Shown: positions 25,489 to 34,308 of the stretch, piece by piece
Numbering within the stretch: position 1 is the first letter of the stretch
Layout: each line of letters begins with the position of its first letter
DNA from: an uncultured Fluviicola sp.
GTDB taxonomy: Bacteria; Bacteroidota; Bacteroidia; Flavobacteriales; Crocinitomicaceae
Direction of reading: 5' to 3'
Assembly: GCF_946478805.1 (NCBI RefSeq)
Contig: NZ_CAMLDC010000008.1
Span: forward strand, 1-64,000
DNA: 64,000 nucleotides
The notes under the pieces: generated by a model
What the model was told of the DNA's origin: nothing
Databases searched by the model: none
What the model saw: only the letters and a program-made list of their open reading frames with translations
Position numbers and translations under genes: made by a program

Positions 25489-25857
25489 ATGGGATTATTT
25501 AGAAAATGGGACAAGAAGAAAGAGGCTACCTTCAAAGTACAGCCCGAAGACTTGTACAAAACAGAGATCACGGATGAATACATCAGAGTTACTCATCCCG
25601 ATCGCCCTGAAGAAAAGATTAATTGGTCGGAGATTGAAGAGATTAAATTGATTAATACGGATGATGGCCCGTTTTTACCGGATGTTTGGATGGTTCTGAC
25701 AGGAAACAATAAAGGATGTTCCATTCCACAGGGATCAAAAGGATGGGATGATATATATGATATTGTCTCGAAATATGAAGGATTTGATTTCGACAACGTG
25801 ATTAAATCCGCAACGTGTACGGAAAACGCCCAGTTTTTAGTTTGGGCAAAAGAATGA
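25489..25857 (+). CDS. Conserved protein of unknown function
   Basis: The 122-residue protein is soluble and acidic. A basic start (GLFRKWDKKKEATF) leads to strands such as EITDEYIRVTHPDRPEEKINWSEIEEIKLINTDDGPFLPDVWMVLTGNNKGCSIPQGSKGWDDIYDIVS. The central WSEIEEI...DVWMVLTG part looks like a PH-like beta fold as seen in small Bacteroidota proteins. I cannot name it. It is a single gene. Confidence 0.6.
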   Translation: MGLFRKWDKKKEATFKVQPEDLYKTEITDEYIRVTHPDRPEEKINWSEIEEIKLINTDDGPFLPDVWMVLTGNNKGCSIPQGSKGWDDIYDIVSKYEGFDFDNVIKSATCTENAQFLVWAKE

Positions 25858-26020
25858 AAGACCATTTCATTTAGACCGAAGTGGTATGAGAATTTCACTT
25901 AGTTTGCACCATTTGCAAAGAATTCCTGGATTTTCATAAATTCAACTTTGTTCACCTGATTGGAATGCCGAATTGTTTTTGGTAAGTCGTTCTTTTTGTT
26001 TGAATTGGTATATTTGATTA

Positions 26021-26662
26021 ATGAAAAACACCCTTATCTACTGTATCCTGATCGGATTCATCCTGTTTGTTTTGTCTGCGTGCAGTGACGCCTATTCTGT
26101 GGACTACAGTTCGTTGGATTTTCCGCCCACCTCGAAGAAAGATCAAACTTTCATAGATAGTACATTAAAGGCTAATCAATTAGGTTCTGATAAAAAACTA
26201 CACGCTCAAACGGATAGAAAGAAATACCGGATAGATGAGGAAATAACTTTAACCGTTGTAAACAATACCGGTAAAACGGTTTACATCTATCCAAGCGATG
26301 TGGAAAGTAAGTGCTCTTTAGCAACATTTAGTTATGATGATAAGGAATTGAAGAAGTTATATCTGAAAGCGGTAATTTCCGAAGACAACGGATTACTCGG
26401 GGGAATGAGTTATTTAGACCCATGTTTTATTGGTCTTCATTTATCCGGATCCAATTCCGCTACAGTTTCCAAGTTAGGATTTGAAGGCTTTGACCAACCA
26501 TTGGAATCGGGTAAGAAACTGGTGTTTAACGTGAAGATGCCCAAAAGGGCGGGTCATTATTATTTTCTTATCAAGAAGTACTCGCATGGACCAGATAAAA
26601 TAGGATACTGGGGCTACAACCAGTTCATTTATTCGAATGCGTTTGAGATTTTGGATAAATAA
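26021..26662 (+). CDS. Putative lipoprotein with Ig-like domain
   Basis: It starts MKNTLIYCILIGFILFVLSAC, a signal with lipobox LSAC, Cys at residue 21. Residues about 60-210 resemble an Ig-like/BsuPI-type beta domain: KKYRIDEEITLTVVNNTGKTVYIYPSD and ESGKKLVFNVKMPKRAGHYYFLIKKY. It is an envelope lipoprotein of unknown function. TATATTTG at 26009-26016 ends only four bases before the start codon. It lies 11 bases before a GNAT gene. Confidence 0.75.
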   Translation: MKNTLIYCILIGFILFVLSACSDAYSVDYSSLDFPPTSKKDQTFIDSTLKANQLGSDKKLHAQTDRKKYRIDEEITLTVVNNTGKTVYIYPSDVESKCSLATFSYDDKELKKLYLKAVISEDNGLLGGMSYLDPCFIGLHLSGSNSATVSKLGFEGFDQPLESGKKLVFNVKMPKRAGHYYFLIKKYSHGPDKIGYWGYNQFIYSNAFEILDK

Positions 26663-26673
26663 GGCTACAAATT

Positions 26674-27216
26674 ATGGCTGAACAGACTTTAAAAACACAT
26701 AGACTGATTCTTCGGGAAGTTGCCTTAAGTGATATCGACAAGATCCATGAACTTCATTCGCTCCCTGAAACCGATGAGTTCAATACGCTGGGAATTCCGG
26801 CTAACAAAGAAGTCACTCAGAAATTGGTGAATGAATGGATCAACATACAAGAACCAAGGAATCGATACACTTTTAAAATTGAATCGGACAATACTTTTAT
26901 CGGGTTAATTGGCTTGAAGAACCTGGGAGTACCCAATTACAATTCGGGAGAAGTCTGGTACAAGCTTCATAAGGACTTTTGGGGAAACGGGTACGCGACG
27001 GAAGCACTGACACGGATTTTGGAATTCTGCTTTGTCGATTTGAACTTGCATCGGGTAGAAGCAGGTTGCGCAGTTGAGAATATCGGTTCAATCAAAGTAC
27101 TTGAAAAATCAGGGATGACGCGGGAAGGAAGAAAAAGAAAGAAGTTGCCGATTCGCGGAGAGTGGAAAGACAACTATTTCTATGCGATTTTGGAAGAGGA
27201 TTTCAGGAATGGATAG
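26674..27216 (+). CDS. GNAT acetyltransferase (RimJ/RimL-like)
   Basis: The 180-residue enzyme has THRLILREVALSDIDKIHELHS at the start, the acetyl-CoA loop NSGEVWYKLHKDFWGNGYATEALTRILEFCF, and HRVEAGCAVENIGSIKVLEKSGMTREG at the end, all typical of the RimJ/RimL branch. The acceptor is unknown. It follows the lipoprotein by 11 bases. Confidence 0.92.
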   Translation: MAEQTLKTHRLILREVALSDIDKIHELHSLPETDEFNTLGIPANKEVTQKLVNEWINIQEPRNRYTFKIESDNTFIGLIGLKNLGVPNYNSGEVWYKLHKDFWGNGYATEALTRILEFCFVDLNLHRVEAGCAVENIGSIKVLEKSGMTREGRKRKKLPIRGEWKDNYFYAILEEDFRNG

Positions 27217-27284
27217 CAAAGGTTCGAATGCAAATTCACAATTCTTCACGGTATTTTCATAAGGGAAACAGATCGCAGAAGGTT

Positions 27285-27292
27285 TAGCTTTG
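27285..27292 (+). promoter_or_regulatory. -7 element TAGCTTTG for the sorting-domain protein
   Basis: TAGCTTTG matches TAnnTTTG exactly and ends 26 bases before the start codon at 27319. A TTG at the usual distance is not obvious. Confidence 0.45.
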
Positions 27293-27318
27293 CTGAATTG
27301 ATTCTTAAATGATTTGCT

Positions 27319-28218
27319 ATGAAAACAATAAAAAATAAACTATTCCTGTTGGTACTTGCTGCAATGCCGCTGGTAGGAAATACACAGGTGACGAATCTCG
27401 ATTTTGAGAATTGGATTAATCCGGTTGATTCCGGTACAATTTTCAATAACCGGCCTGTTGATTGGTATTTACTCACTCCTGGACTTACAGAACCATCCGA
27501 CTTTGGTTTGTTCTATCATGCACCCGCAACAGATGCTCAAAATGGGAATTATGCATTGAAACTTAGCACGTGGTATTATTATACAAAAGATAGGGCGATT
27601 CTGTCAAAACCATATACTTCGCGACTTGCTTCTTTGGAAGGATTCTACAAATACGAGGAAAACATTGTTGATGCTCAAACAGACACTATTGCAGATATTG
27701 CACAGATTTCTGTGTTTATGACCAAATGGAATTCAAATACAATGCATAGAGATACTGTTGGAATCGGAGTGTTGGATTTAAACGGAGCGGCAAATTACAC
27801 TTTGTTTGCCAATACGGTTTCTTATATCGATGCGACAGTCGTACCGGATTCGATCCATATCTTAATAGACCCTTCTTTGGTAAGAAGAGATCCGAACGGT
27901 CCGAATTATATCACAATGGATGATGGGATTGGCTCATTTTTAACAGTTGACAATCTGTCTTTAATCGATGAAGGCGTGGCGGGTGTGAATGAATTCTCAC
28001 AATCAGTTAACGTGTATCCCAATCCGGCGACAGATTTATTGGTGATCGAAAATTTTAAAGGTCATGCAACCATGCGTGATATCAATGGGAAATTGGTTGG
28101 TGAACAGGAAATTGACAATAAGGAAACCATTTTGCTCGATAAACTGGATACAGGACTTTACCTGCTTCAATTGACCGATGATGATTCCATCCGAAATATC
28201 AGGGTAATAAAAAAGTAA
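27319..28218 (+). CDS. Secreted protein with type IX sorting domain
   Basis: It has a signal peptide (MKTIKNKLFLLVLAAMPLVGNTQV) and a central PCMD/carbohydrate-module-like region: VTNLDFENWINP, GNYALKLSTWYYYTKD. The last 75 residues are a Por secretion tail: VNVYPNPATDLLVIENFKGHATMRDINGKLVGEQEIDN ... LDTGLYLLQLTDD. Proteins with this tail are exported by the type IX secretion system and end up at the surface or outside. The binding target is not known. A terminator follows. Confidence 0.9.
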   Translation: MKTIKNKLFLLVLAAMPLVGNTQVTNLDFENWINPVDSGTIFNNRPVDWYLLTPGLTEPSDFGLFYHAPATDAQNGNYALKLSTWYYYTKDRAILSKPYTSRLASLEGFYKYEENIVDAQTDTIADIAQISVFMTKWNSNTMHRDTVGIGVLDLNGAANYTLFANTVSYIDATVVPDSIHILIDPSLVRRDPNGPNYITMDDGIGSFLTVDNLSLIDEGVAGVNEFSQSVNVYPNPATDLLVIENFKGHATMRDINGKLVGEQEIDNKETILLDKLDTGLYLLQLTDDDSIRNIRVIKK

Positions 28219-28241
28219 AAGTTCATCAGTTCATGAATCGG

Positions 28242-28276
28242 AAAGGATACAGATTTAAAGTCTCTATCCTTTTTTT
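28242..28276 (+). terminator. Terminator after the sorting-domain gene
   Basis: AAAGGATA (28242-28249) pairs with TATCCTTT (28265-28272), followed by TTTT. It separates this gene from the TPR gene at 28313. Confidence 0.75.
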
Positions 28277-28312
28277 GATTTATATTCGTCTTGTCAATCT
28301 AAAAATCACAAG

Positions 28313-29371
28313 ATGAAAAAAACACTTTTAATACTACTTCTTTCATTACTTTCAAGCACCTTATTCGGTCAGGATAAAGAAGGAGCTGAAAAATTGGTTA
28401 ATGAAGGAATCGAATTTCATGACAAAGGTGAATTCGACAAGGCAGTTTCCAAATACAATAAAGCCCTGGAGCTGGATAAGAACAATCTTCTGGCACTTGC
28501 AGAAAAAGCAATGACTTTACTTTATCAAAACAAATATGAGGAATCCATCGCATGTTGTGAGGCTGCCATCGAAAACCATTCGGGTAATCAACTGTTGAAT
28601 TCGGTGTATGTCACTTATGGTAATGCATACGATGGATTAAAGAAAACAGACGAATCCATTGGCGTATATGACGATGGCATCAAGTTATTCCCGGATTACT
28701 ATCAGCTTTATTTCAATAAAGGAGTTTCTTTGATTCACCAAAAAAATTACGAAGAATCCTTGGAATGTTTTCAGAAAGCGGTGCAACTGAATCCGAATCA
28801 TGCAAGCTCACACAATGGAATTGCGCGGATTGTCTATGGTGAAAGCAAGAAAGTTCCTGCAATTTTGGCCTATTGTAGGTTTTTATCACTTGAACCAACA
28901 AGTAAAAGAGCTCAGGAAAACCTGTCTACCCTGAAGGAATTGATGAAAGGAAGTGCTGAAAAGACAGGAAATAAATCGATCACGATCACAATCGACCCGG
29001 GAACAATGGGAGATACTACTGCAGATGGGAAAAATAAAGCGAACAATTTTTCTACCGCAGAAATGCTCCTGTCTCTTGAATCGGCAATGGATTTTGACAA
29101 GAAGTACAAGAAAGAAACAGAGGTTGAACAGTTTATCAGGAAGTTTGGGACCCTTTGTTCCATTTTGGGTGAATCCAGAAAAGATAACAGCGGATTCTTT
29201 TGGGAGTATTATGCACCTTATTTCGTTGAAATGAAAGAACAAAACCTGGTTGAAGCCTTTGGATACATTGCTTTTGCTTCCAGCGATAATGCGGAAGTTT
29301 CCAAATGGTTGAAGGATCATAAGGATGAAATAGGTAAATTCCTGGACTGGTCGAAAGGATATTCCTGGTAA
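28313..29371 (+). CDS. Secreted TPR protein
   Basis: After a signal peptide (MKKTLLILLLSLLSSTLFGQ) the protein has about five TPR units from residue 25 to 205, for example AEKLVNEGIEFHDKGEFDKAVSKYNKALELDKNN and YYQLYFNKGVSLIHQKNYEESLECFQKAVQLNPNH. The last 110 residues are helical without TPR signature. It is probably a periplasmic scaffold. The next gene follows after 26 bases and may share its transcript. Confidence 0.85.
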   Translation: MKKTLLILLLSLLSSTLFGQDKEGAEKLVNEGIEFHDKGEFDKAVSKYNKALELDKNNLLALAEKAMTLLYQNKYEESIACCEAAIENHSGNQLLNSVYVTYGNAYDGLKKTDESIGVYDDGIKLFPDYYQLYFNKGVSLIHQKNYEESLECFQKAVQLNPNHASSHNGIARIVYGESKKVPAILAYCRFLSLEPTSKRAQENLSTLKELMKGSAEKTGNKSITITIDPGTMGDTTADGKNKANNFSTAEMLLSLESAMDFDKKYKKETEVEQFIRKFGTLCSILGESRKDNSGFFWEYYAPYFVEMKEQNLVEAFGYIAFASSDNAEVSKWLKDHKDEIGKFLDWSKGYSW

Positions 29372-29397
29372 ACTTAGAAATCTTATACTGATCAAAA

Positions 29398-30363
29398 ATG
29401 AAAAAAAATTCCTTGAAATACCTGTTGGGTATAGGTTTGCCCCTTCTCGTTTTATTAATATTATTCTATCAGGCCGGAGGTTCCGATTTTCCTGATAAAA
29501 TTAAAACGAGCAAAAATAAAGGGCAAGTTCGGGTTTTGGGAACAAAGGTGTACCTGACAGTTCCGAAGAAATTTCATTATGTCAAGGGATTAGCCAGGTA
29601 TAAAAAAAATGACAATTTATTTGTGCAAGTATTCGATTTGGTCGGTAGTGGGTTTACTCAGATCAAATCAGGAATGACAAAAAAAGCACTTGAATCCAAT
29701 GGTGCGCGATTGGATGTTTTGAAAGAGATTAAATTGAATGGATTTGAAGGTGTCTATTTGGAGGGTTCATCCGGAATGCCGAATATGAACATGCTTTCTT
29801 TGACGTTTGGAGATGATACCTTCACCACAACTGTTTTTGGACGTTATAGAGAAAATGATCAAAAAGGGAAGAAAGAACTTCTGGATATTTTGAGAACAGT
29901 TTATTATGAAAAAGACCTACAGATAGATTCAATGGAACTGGTGAATTTTGAATTCGACCAAACGATAACAGGTTTTAAATACGCCCTCAGGGGATCAGGG
30001 ATATTCTATTATTCCAAAGATGGAAGGGTCGATCTTCAAAATGCTTTTGCAAATACGATCCAAATTGCGACACTCCCGAAAATGTCTGATTCAAAAGCGC
30101 GTGATTACATAACTGATCTCTTCAGATTGTATAAACAATCGGGAGTTGGAATGGCTTCGGAAAAATGGATAAAAATGAAAGTTGGAGGGTATGATGCTTA
30201 TGTTCTGGAAACGAATATGAAAATCAAGAACAATCCAGGAAAAATTTATTTGGCCTTACTTCTTGGAAATGAATCGAGTGTTTTATTTACCGGAAGTACT
30301 TATCGGACAGAAGGTGATTTTGATAAGCTTAAAAGAACTGCAGAAACAATAAAAATAAAATAG
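29398..30363 (+). CDS. Membrane-anchored protein with two similar domains
   Basis: A hydrophobic anchor at residues 9-26 is followed by two halves that look alike: each holds a strand-rich domain ending with a segment such as LNGFEGVYLEGS ... GKKELLDILRTVYY (about 50-175) and VGGYDAYVLETN ... GDFDKLKRTAETIKIK (about 200-320). I read this as an internal duplication of a PsbP/DUF1795-like domain; the family name is tentative. It should face the periplasm. Function unknown. Confidence 0.7.
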   Translation: MKKNSLKYLLGIGLPLLVLLILFYQAGGSDFPDKIKTSKNKGQVRVLGTKVYLTVPKKFHYVKGLARYKKNDNLFVQVFDLVGSGFTQIKSGMTKKALESNGARLDVLKEIKLNGFEGVYLEGSSGMPNMNMLSLTFGDDTFTTTVFGRYRENDQKGKKELLDILRTVYYEKDLQIDSMELVNFEFDQTITGFKYALRGSGIFYYSKDGRVDLQNAFANTIQIATLPKMSDSKARDYITDLFRLYKQSGVGMASEKWIKMKVGGYDAYVLETNMKIKNNPGKIYLALLLGNESSVLFTGSTYRTEGDFDKLKRTAETIKIK

Positions 30364-30433
30364 TTTGGTTAGTTTGTCCAATTCGGAAAAAGTCAATCGT
30401 CATGATAGTATAAACAATTAAAAAAAAGAAAAG

Positions 30434-30781
30434 ATGAAAGAATTTTTGATGATTTTCAGAAACGAGTTTACACCGGATCGTAAGCCTACAGCAGAGCAAC
30501 TTCAGGCAAATATCAAGCAATGGCAGGATTGGATGGGTGGAATTGCTGCTCAAGGAAAATTTATCGGAACCAACCGGTTGACTTCCGAAGGAGCCAAAGT
30601 GATGAAACCGAATAATGTGGTTACTGACGGACCTTATGCGGAGTTGAAAGAAATCGTAGGTGGTTATTTATTGATCAATGCCGAAAATTTTGACCAGGCG
30701 ATGAAATTGGCGGAAGGTTGCCCGATCTTTCAGGTTGGCGGCAGTGTTGAAGTGCGGGAAGTGATTCCGATGACGATGTAA
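30434..30781 (+). CDS. YciI/DGPF-family protein (partner of the ECF sigma factor)
   Basis: The 115-residue protein has the YciI fold: KEFLMIFRNEF at the start, DGPYAELKEIVGGYLLINAENFDQAMKLAEGCPIF in the middle and GSVEVREVIP at the end. The DGPF-type motif appears as DGPYAE. Its stop TAA shares one base with the sigma factor's ATG. Linkage of a DGPF protein to an ECF sigma factor with a C-terminal extension is the usual ECF42 arrangement. It is thought to take part in regulating that sigma factor, but this is inferred. Confidence 0.92.
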   Translation: MKEFLMIFRNEFTPDRKPTAEQLQANIKQWQDWMGGIAAQGKFIGTNRLTSEGAKVMKPNNVVTDGPYAELKEIVGGYLLINAENFDQAMKLAEGCPIFQVGGSVEVREVIPMTM

Positions 30782-32022
30782 TGACAGAAGATCAGCTGAT
30801 TTCACAATTGTATAAAACAGAGTACAGGAAGATTGTTTCTGTACTCTGTAAATTAGTTGGGATTGCTCATATTGAAATGGCTGAGGACATCAGTAATGAT
30901 ACCTTTCTACTCGCATCCGAGACATGGAAACTGAAAGGTATTCCTGAAAATCCAACCGCTTGGCTCTATACGGTGGCCAAGAACAAAACCAAAGACTACT
31001 TTAAAAGACATCGGAATTTTACAGAGAAAATCAGCGTGGATTTACGTACTAATCAGGCCGATTCCGAATCTTTGGAAGTCGATTTATCTCCTGAAAATAT
31101 TTCAGACAGCCAGTTGCAGATGATTTTTGCAGTTTGTAATCCGGTTATTTCCACTGAGGCACAGATCGGATTGGCTTTGCGGATTCTCTGTGGTTTTGGC
31201 ATTAACGAAATTGCGGATGCTTTTCTGAGTAATAAGGAAACGATCAATAAACGGCTTTTCAGGGCAAAAGAAACCCTGCGAAAAGAAAATATAGCCATTG
31301 AATTCCCTACTGAAGGTGAAATCCCCAAACGCCTGGAAACTGTTCTTACAACCTTGTACCTATTGTTTAACGAAGGTTATTATTCTACTAATCAAGCAAA
31401 CACTATTCACAAGGAATTCTGCCTGGAGGCCATGCGCCTGACGTATTTGCTTTTGGAAAATGAAAGCACGAATCAGCCAATTGTCAATGCGCTCATGTCA
31501 TTGATGTGTTTTCAGGCATCGCGATTGGAAGCACGGACAAGCGAAACCGGTGAGAATATCCTGTACGACGAGCAAGATCAGGGTTTGTGGAATGACGAAT
31601 TGATTTCGAGAGGGAACCATTTTCTGATAGCGAGTGCCAACGGGCAGGAAATCTCAAAATACCACATGGAAGCGTCCATTGCATACTGGCATTCCACTAA
31701 AACAAACAATCCCGATAAATGGGAGAATATTCTTCAACTCTACAATAAGCTCCTTCAAATTGATTATTCCCCCATTGTAGCGCTCAACAGGACATATGCC
31801 TTATCGAAAGCAACCGGGAAAGAAGCAGCAATTATTGAAGCCGAAAAACTAAAATTGAAAGACCATCATTTGTACTTTTCTTTATTGGGGAACCTGTATA
31901 CCGATATTGACAACGGAAAAGCTTTGGAAAATTACCGGGAAGCATATAAATTGGCACCAAAAAATGCGGATAAGTTAGTGCTGAGCAAAATCATCACTGA
32001 ATTGGAAGAGAAGAAAAACTGA
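30781..32022 (+). CDS. ECF42-group sigma factor with TPR-like C-terminal extension
   Basis: The 413-residue protein has an ECF sigma2 region (EDISNDTFLLASETWKLKGIPENPTAWLYTVAKNKTKDYFKR, residues 35-76) and sigma4 (RILCGFGINEIADAFLSNKETINKRLFRAKETLR, about 135-170). About 230 further residues are the extension (DUF6596 plus TPR-like helices) that defines the ECF42 group, e.g. LYLLFNEGYY and YNKLLQIDYSPIVALNRTYALSKATGKEAAI. No anti-sigma factor is next to it; ECF42 members appear to be controlled through the extension. The YciI gene precedes it (one shared base), and the interrupted membrane gene follows (one shared base). Confidence 0.93.
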   Translation: MTEDQLISQLYKTEYRKIVSVLCKLVGIAHIEMAEDISNDTFLLASETWKLKGIPENPTAWLYTVAKNKTKDYFKRHRNFTEKISVDLRTNQADSESLEVDLSPENISDSQLQMIFAVCNPVISTEAQIGLALRILCGFGINEIADAFLSNKETINKRLFRAKETLRKENIAIEFPTEGEIPKRLETVLTTLYLLFNEGYYSTNQANTIHKEFCLEAMRLTYLLLENESTNQPIVNALMSLMCFQASRLEARTSETGENILYDEQDQGLWNDELISRGNHFLIASANGQEISKYHMEASIAYWHSTKTNNPDKWENILQLYNKLLQIDYSPIVALNRTYALSKATGKEAAIIEAEKLKLKDHHLYFSLLGNLYTDIDNGKALENYREAYKLAPKNADKLVLSKIITELEEKKN

Positions 32023-32468
32023 TGTTTCCATTTACAATTACATACCGAAGAACCCTTGATCAACGTTTTGATGCCGTTGAAACGAAATCCATCCTTAATT
32101 CTTTCAAAGAAAACATAAAGCGCAAAGGAGTAAGTAAAATAACTTCAGAAACAGAGTCTCTAATGACATTCAAGATTGATCTTTTTACGTCCAAACCGGG
32201 AGGGAATTAGAATATTTGGGTTGGGATCAATCGAGGCAAAATTGAAGTGGACGAATCGAACGGAAAAAGAACACTAGTTTATGAATTTAATACGTCTCAG
32301 ATTTTAATTGCGGGATTCATTATGGGATTGCTTTTTGGGATTGTAAGTCAAATATGGTATTTAGGTTGTATTGGATTTTTAACATTAGGAGTTTTAAATT
32401 GGGGAACAACACTTATTCGGCATGACAATAATTTGACCGGCGTACTGAATGAGATTCTCAAAAAATAA
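32022..32468 (+). pseudogene. Membrane protein gene interrupted by an in-frame amber stop
   Basis: The ATG at 32022 overlaps the sigma factor's stop (TGATG). The frame reads 62 residues to a TAG at 32208 (...LFTSKPGGN), then continues in the same frame without another stop to 32468: NIWVGINRGKIEVDESNGKRTLVYEFNTSQ followed by two hydrophobic segments and TGVLNEILKK. The two pieces make one sensible 148-residue protein with a cytoplasmic beta-rich part and two transmembrane helices. A single change (for example TGG to TAG) explains the break. Alternatives are suppression or a separate downstream gene starting at GTG 32247. Confidence 0.7.
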
Positions 32469-32474
32469 AAAATC

Positions 32475-33170
32475 ATGCAAGAAAACGAACTTTTCCAAAA
32501 TACCGAAGAAATTGTAAACTGGACCTATCCCGGAGCAACACTTTATTACAAGGATTGTGATTTGAAACCTTCGGTCTCAGAGAAATTCACTCCGGGTAAA
32601 ATTCTTCGGAACGGTTATTTCCTGGATATCAGCTGGAAAGGAGCTGGGATCAGATTCAATACACGTTTCCTGATAGCTTCTTCAAAAGCTGCAAAGTTGT
32701 ACGAAGTAAATCCGGATAACGAGCGTTTCGGGCATTGCTGCATCAATGCAAATAGTTATTTCAAAGTTTTGGATGTCTACAAAATTGGAGATAAGACCCA
32801 GATTTTCCTATTGCATATCCCTGCGAAAGGAGTGAAGTACTTCCTGCAGGTTCAATCGAATATTGATGCGGATTTCATCCAAAAGGCACGTACCGGTTTC
32901 GACCAAAAGATCAATATGGAACCTCTGCCGGATTTATTGGAGCCATTTTGGCTGGAACGAACCAATTTTCCGGTCGGAATGGATGCATATGACAGGTTTT
33001 ATCCGTTAGATTCCTTAACTCCTCTTCAAAAAGAAGCACAACCTTTATTCAGCGGAATCCGGAATCTGACGAAAGACACTTCGGAACTGAATGTTCCCGA
33101 ACAGATTAGTTTGTCCAAACCCGGAACTGACGAAAAAGGTGGTTTCTGGAAAAAGTTGTTTGGAAAATAA
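32475..33170 (+). CDS. Protein of unknown function
   Basis: The 231-residue soluble protein starts six bases after the interrupted membrane gene. Strands around NGYFLDISWKGAGIRFNTRFLIASSKAAKLYEVNP and HCCINANSYFKVLDVYKIGDKTQIFLLHIPAKGVKYF suggest a beta-barrel or sandwich. The C terminus ends with a basic, aromatic tail, GFWKKLFGK. I do not recognise a family. It may be the last gene of the sigma factor operon. Confidence 0.65.
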   Translation: MQENELFQNTEEIVNWTYPGATLYYKDCDLKPSVSEKFTPGKILRNGYFLDISWKGAGIRFNTRFLIASSKAAKLYEVNPDNERFGHCCINANSYFKVLDVYKIGDKTQIFLLHIPAKGVKYFLQVQSNIDADFIQKARTGFDQKINMEPLPDLLEPFWLERTNFPVGMDAYDRFYPLDSLTPLQKEAQPLFSGIRNLTKDTSELNVPEQISLSKPGTDEKGGFWKKLFGK

Positions 33171-33207
33171 AAAGCAATAACATCTTTACCTTTTCTATTT
33201 TTGTTGC

Positions 33208-33879
33208 ATGGATTTCGAAAAAAAATACCCGATCACCCAAAGACCGGATGAACACTTGTTGGTTCAATGGACACGTGGTTACAAGGACGTTGATGTATAT
33301 TACAACGACCAATTGATCGGTTCAGTTCGGGGAGCAGGGAAATTGAATGCCGGGATTTCGTTCCCTTCCGATTTGGGACTGATCTCGCTTAAACTATCAG
33401 AAAAACCGGTTACACTGGATGTCGTTGTTGATGGATATCACAGTCCTGTCAATGTTTCACATCCGGTTAAGGAATTGAAGAGGACAAACACTTACTTCTG
33501 GATCATATCTGTTTTGGCGTTCATTGCAGGTTCAATTGAAGTTGGGGCTTTTTCCGAATGGACTGAAATGCAAATTGTAGTGTTGGGAATAAACCTGGTT
33601 GTTTTTGCATCTTATATTTTAAGCGCAGTATTTATAGGACAAGGAAAACCATGGGCATTTTATTTAGGGTTTTCTGTTTTCTCTTTCTGTACCTTGATTT
33701 CTTTGCTTGCTTTGATGGGAGGTTTGATTTGGGGATTTCTAATATATATCTTTATGGTCGTGCGAATTGGCGGGGAGATCGTATTGATTATGAACCTGAA
33801 AACGGCAAATTCGGCTGTGAAACATTTGAAGTACAAAGAATCTTCATTTGACGAACAGTTACTCGATTCAAAAATTTAA
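33208..33879 (+). CDS. Membrane protein with N-terminal beta domain
   Basis: The first 80 residues form a soluble strand-rich domain (HLLVQWTRGYKDVDVYYNDQLIGSVRGAGKLNAGISF), followed by a cluster of four hydrophobic segments (about residues 97-115, 121-142, 145-167, 170-192). I recognise no family. TATTTTTG at 33196-33203 ends four bases before the start codon. It is followed after three bases by a VOC gene. Confidence 0.65.
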   Translation: MDFEKKYPITQRPDEHLLVQWTRGYKDVDVYYNDQLIGSVRGAGKLNAGISFPSDLGLISLKLSEKPVTLDVVVDGYHSPVNVSHPVKELKRTNTYFWIISVLAFIAGSIEVGAFSEWTEMQIVVLGINLVVFASYILSAVFIGQGKPWAFYLGFSVFSFCTLISLLALMGGLIWGFLIYIFMVVRIGGEIVLIMNLKTANSAVKHLKYKESSFDEQLLDSKI

Positions 33880-33882
33880 AAA

Positions 33883-34242
33883 ATGAAATTAAATCACATC
33901 AATTTAGTTGTTTCCAATGTGGAAGAAGCAACACGTTTTTTCGAGCAGAATTTTGATTTTGCTTCTGTTGAAATAAAAGGAGATCATATCATTTCCATTA
34001 TGAAGGGAACAGATGATTTCACCTTGGTCATTATGGCACCGAAGGAAGGGAAAGCAAATTATCCGGATGCATTTCATGTCGGATTCATGTTGGACAACGA
34101 GTCCGAAGTGATTGCGCAATATGAAAAGTTGAAGAATAACGGTATAGAAGTGGGACAAGAACCACGAAAAATCAGGGATAGTTTTGGATTCTATTTCACT
34201 TTCGACACCCTGATGATTGAAGTGGGCACTTATTTTAATTAA
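33883..34242 (+). CDS. VOC (glyoxalase/dioxygenase) superfamily protein
   Basis: The 119-residue protein has the VOC layout: KLNHINLVVSNVEEATRFFEQNFDFASVEI in the first half and FHVGFMLDNESEVIAQYEKLKNNGIEVGQEPRKIRDSFGFYFTFDTLMIEVGTYF in the second, with a glutamate (IEVGTYF) at the usual metal position. Substrate unknown. It starts three bases after the membrane protein's stop, so it is the last gene of that unit. Confidence 0.88.
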   Translation: MKLNHINLVVSNVEEATRFFEQNFDFASVEIKGDHIISIMKGTDDFTLVIMAPKEGKANYPDAFHVGFMLDNESEVIAQYEKLKNNGIEVGQEPRKIRDSFGFYFTFDTLMIEVGTYFN

Positions 34243-34308
34243 ATTTCCACTGATCAATTAGAAGTACTTTCTCGAAACTTTTCAATTTTACATTTTCAAT
34301 CAAACAGT

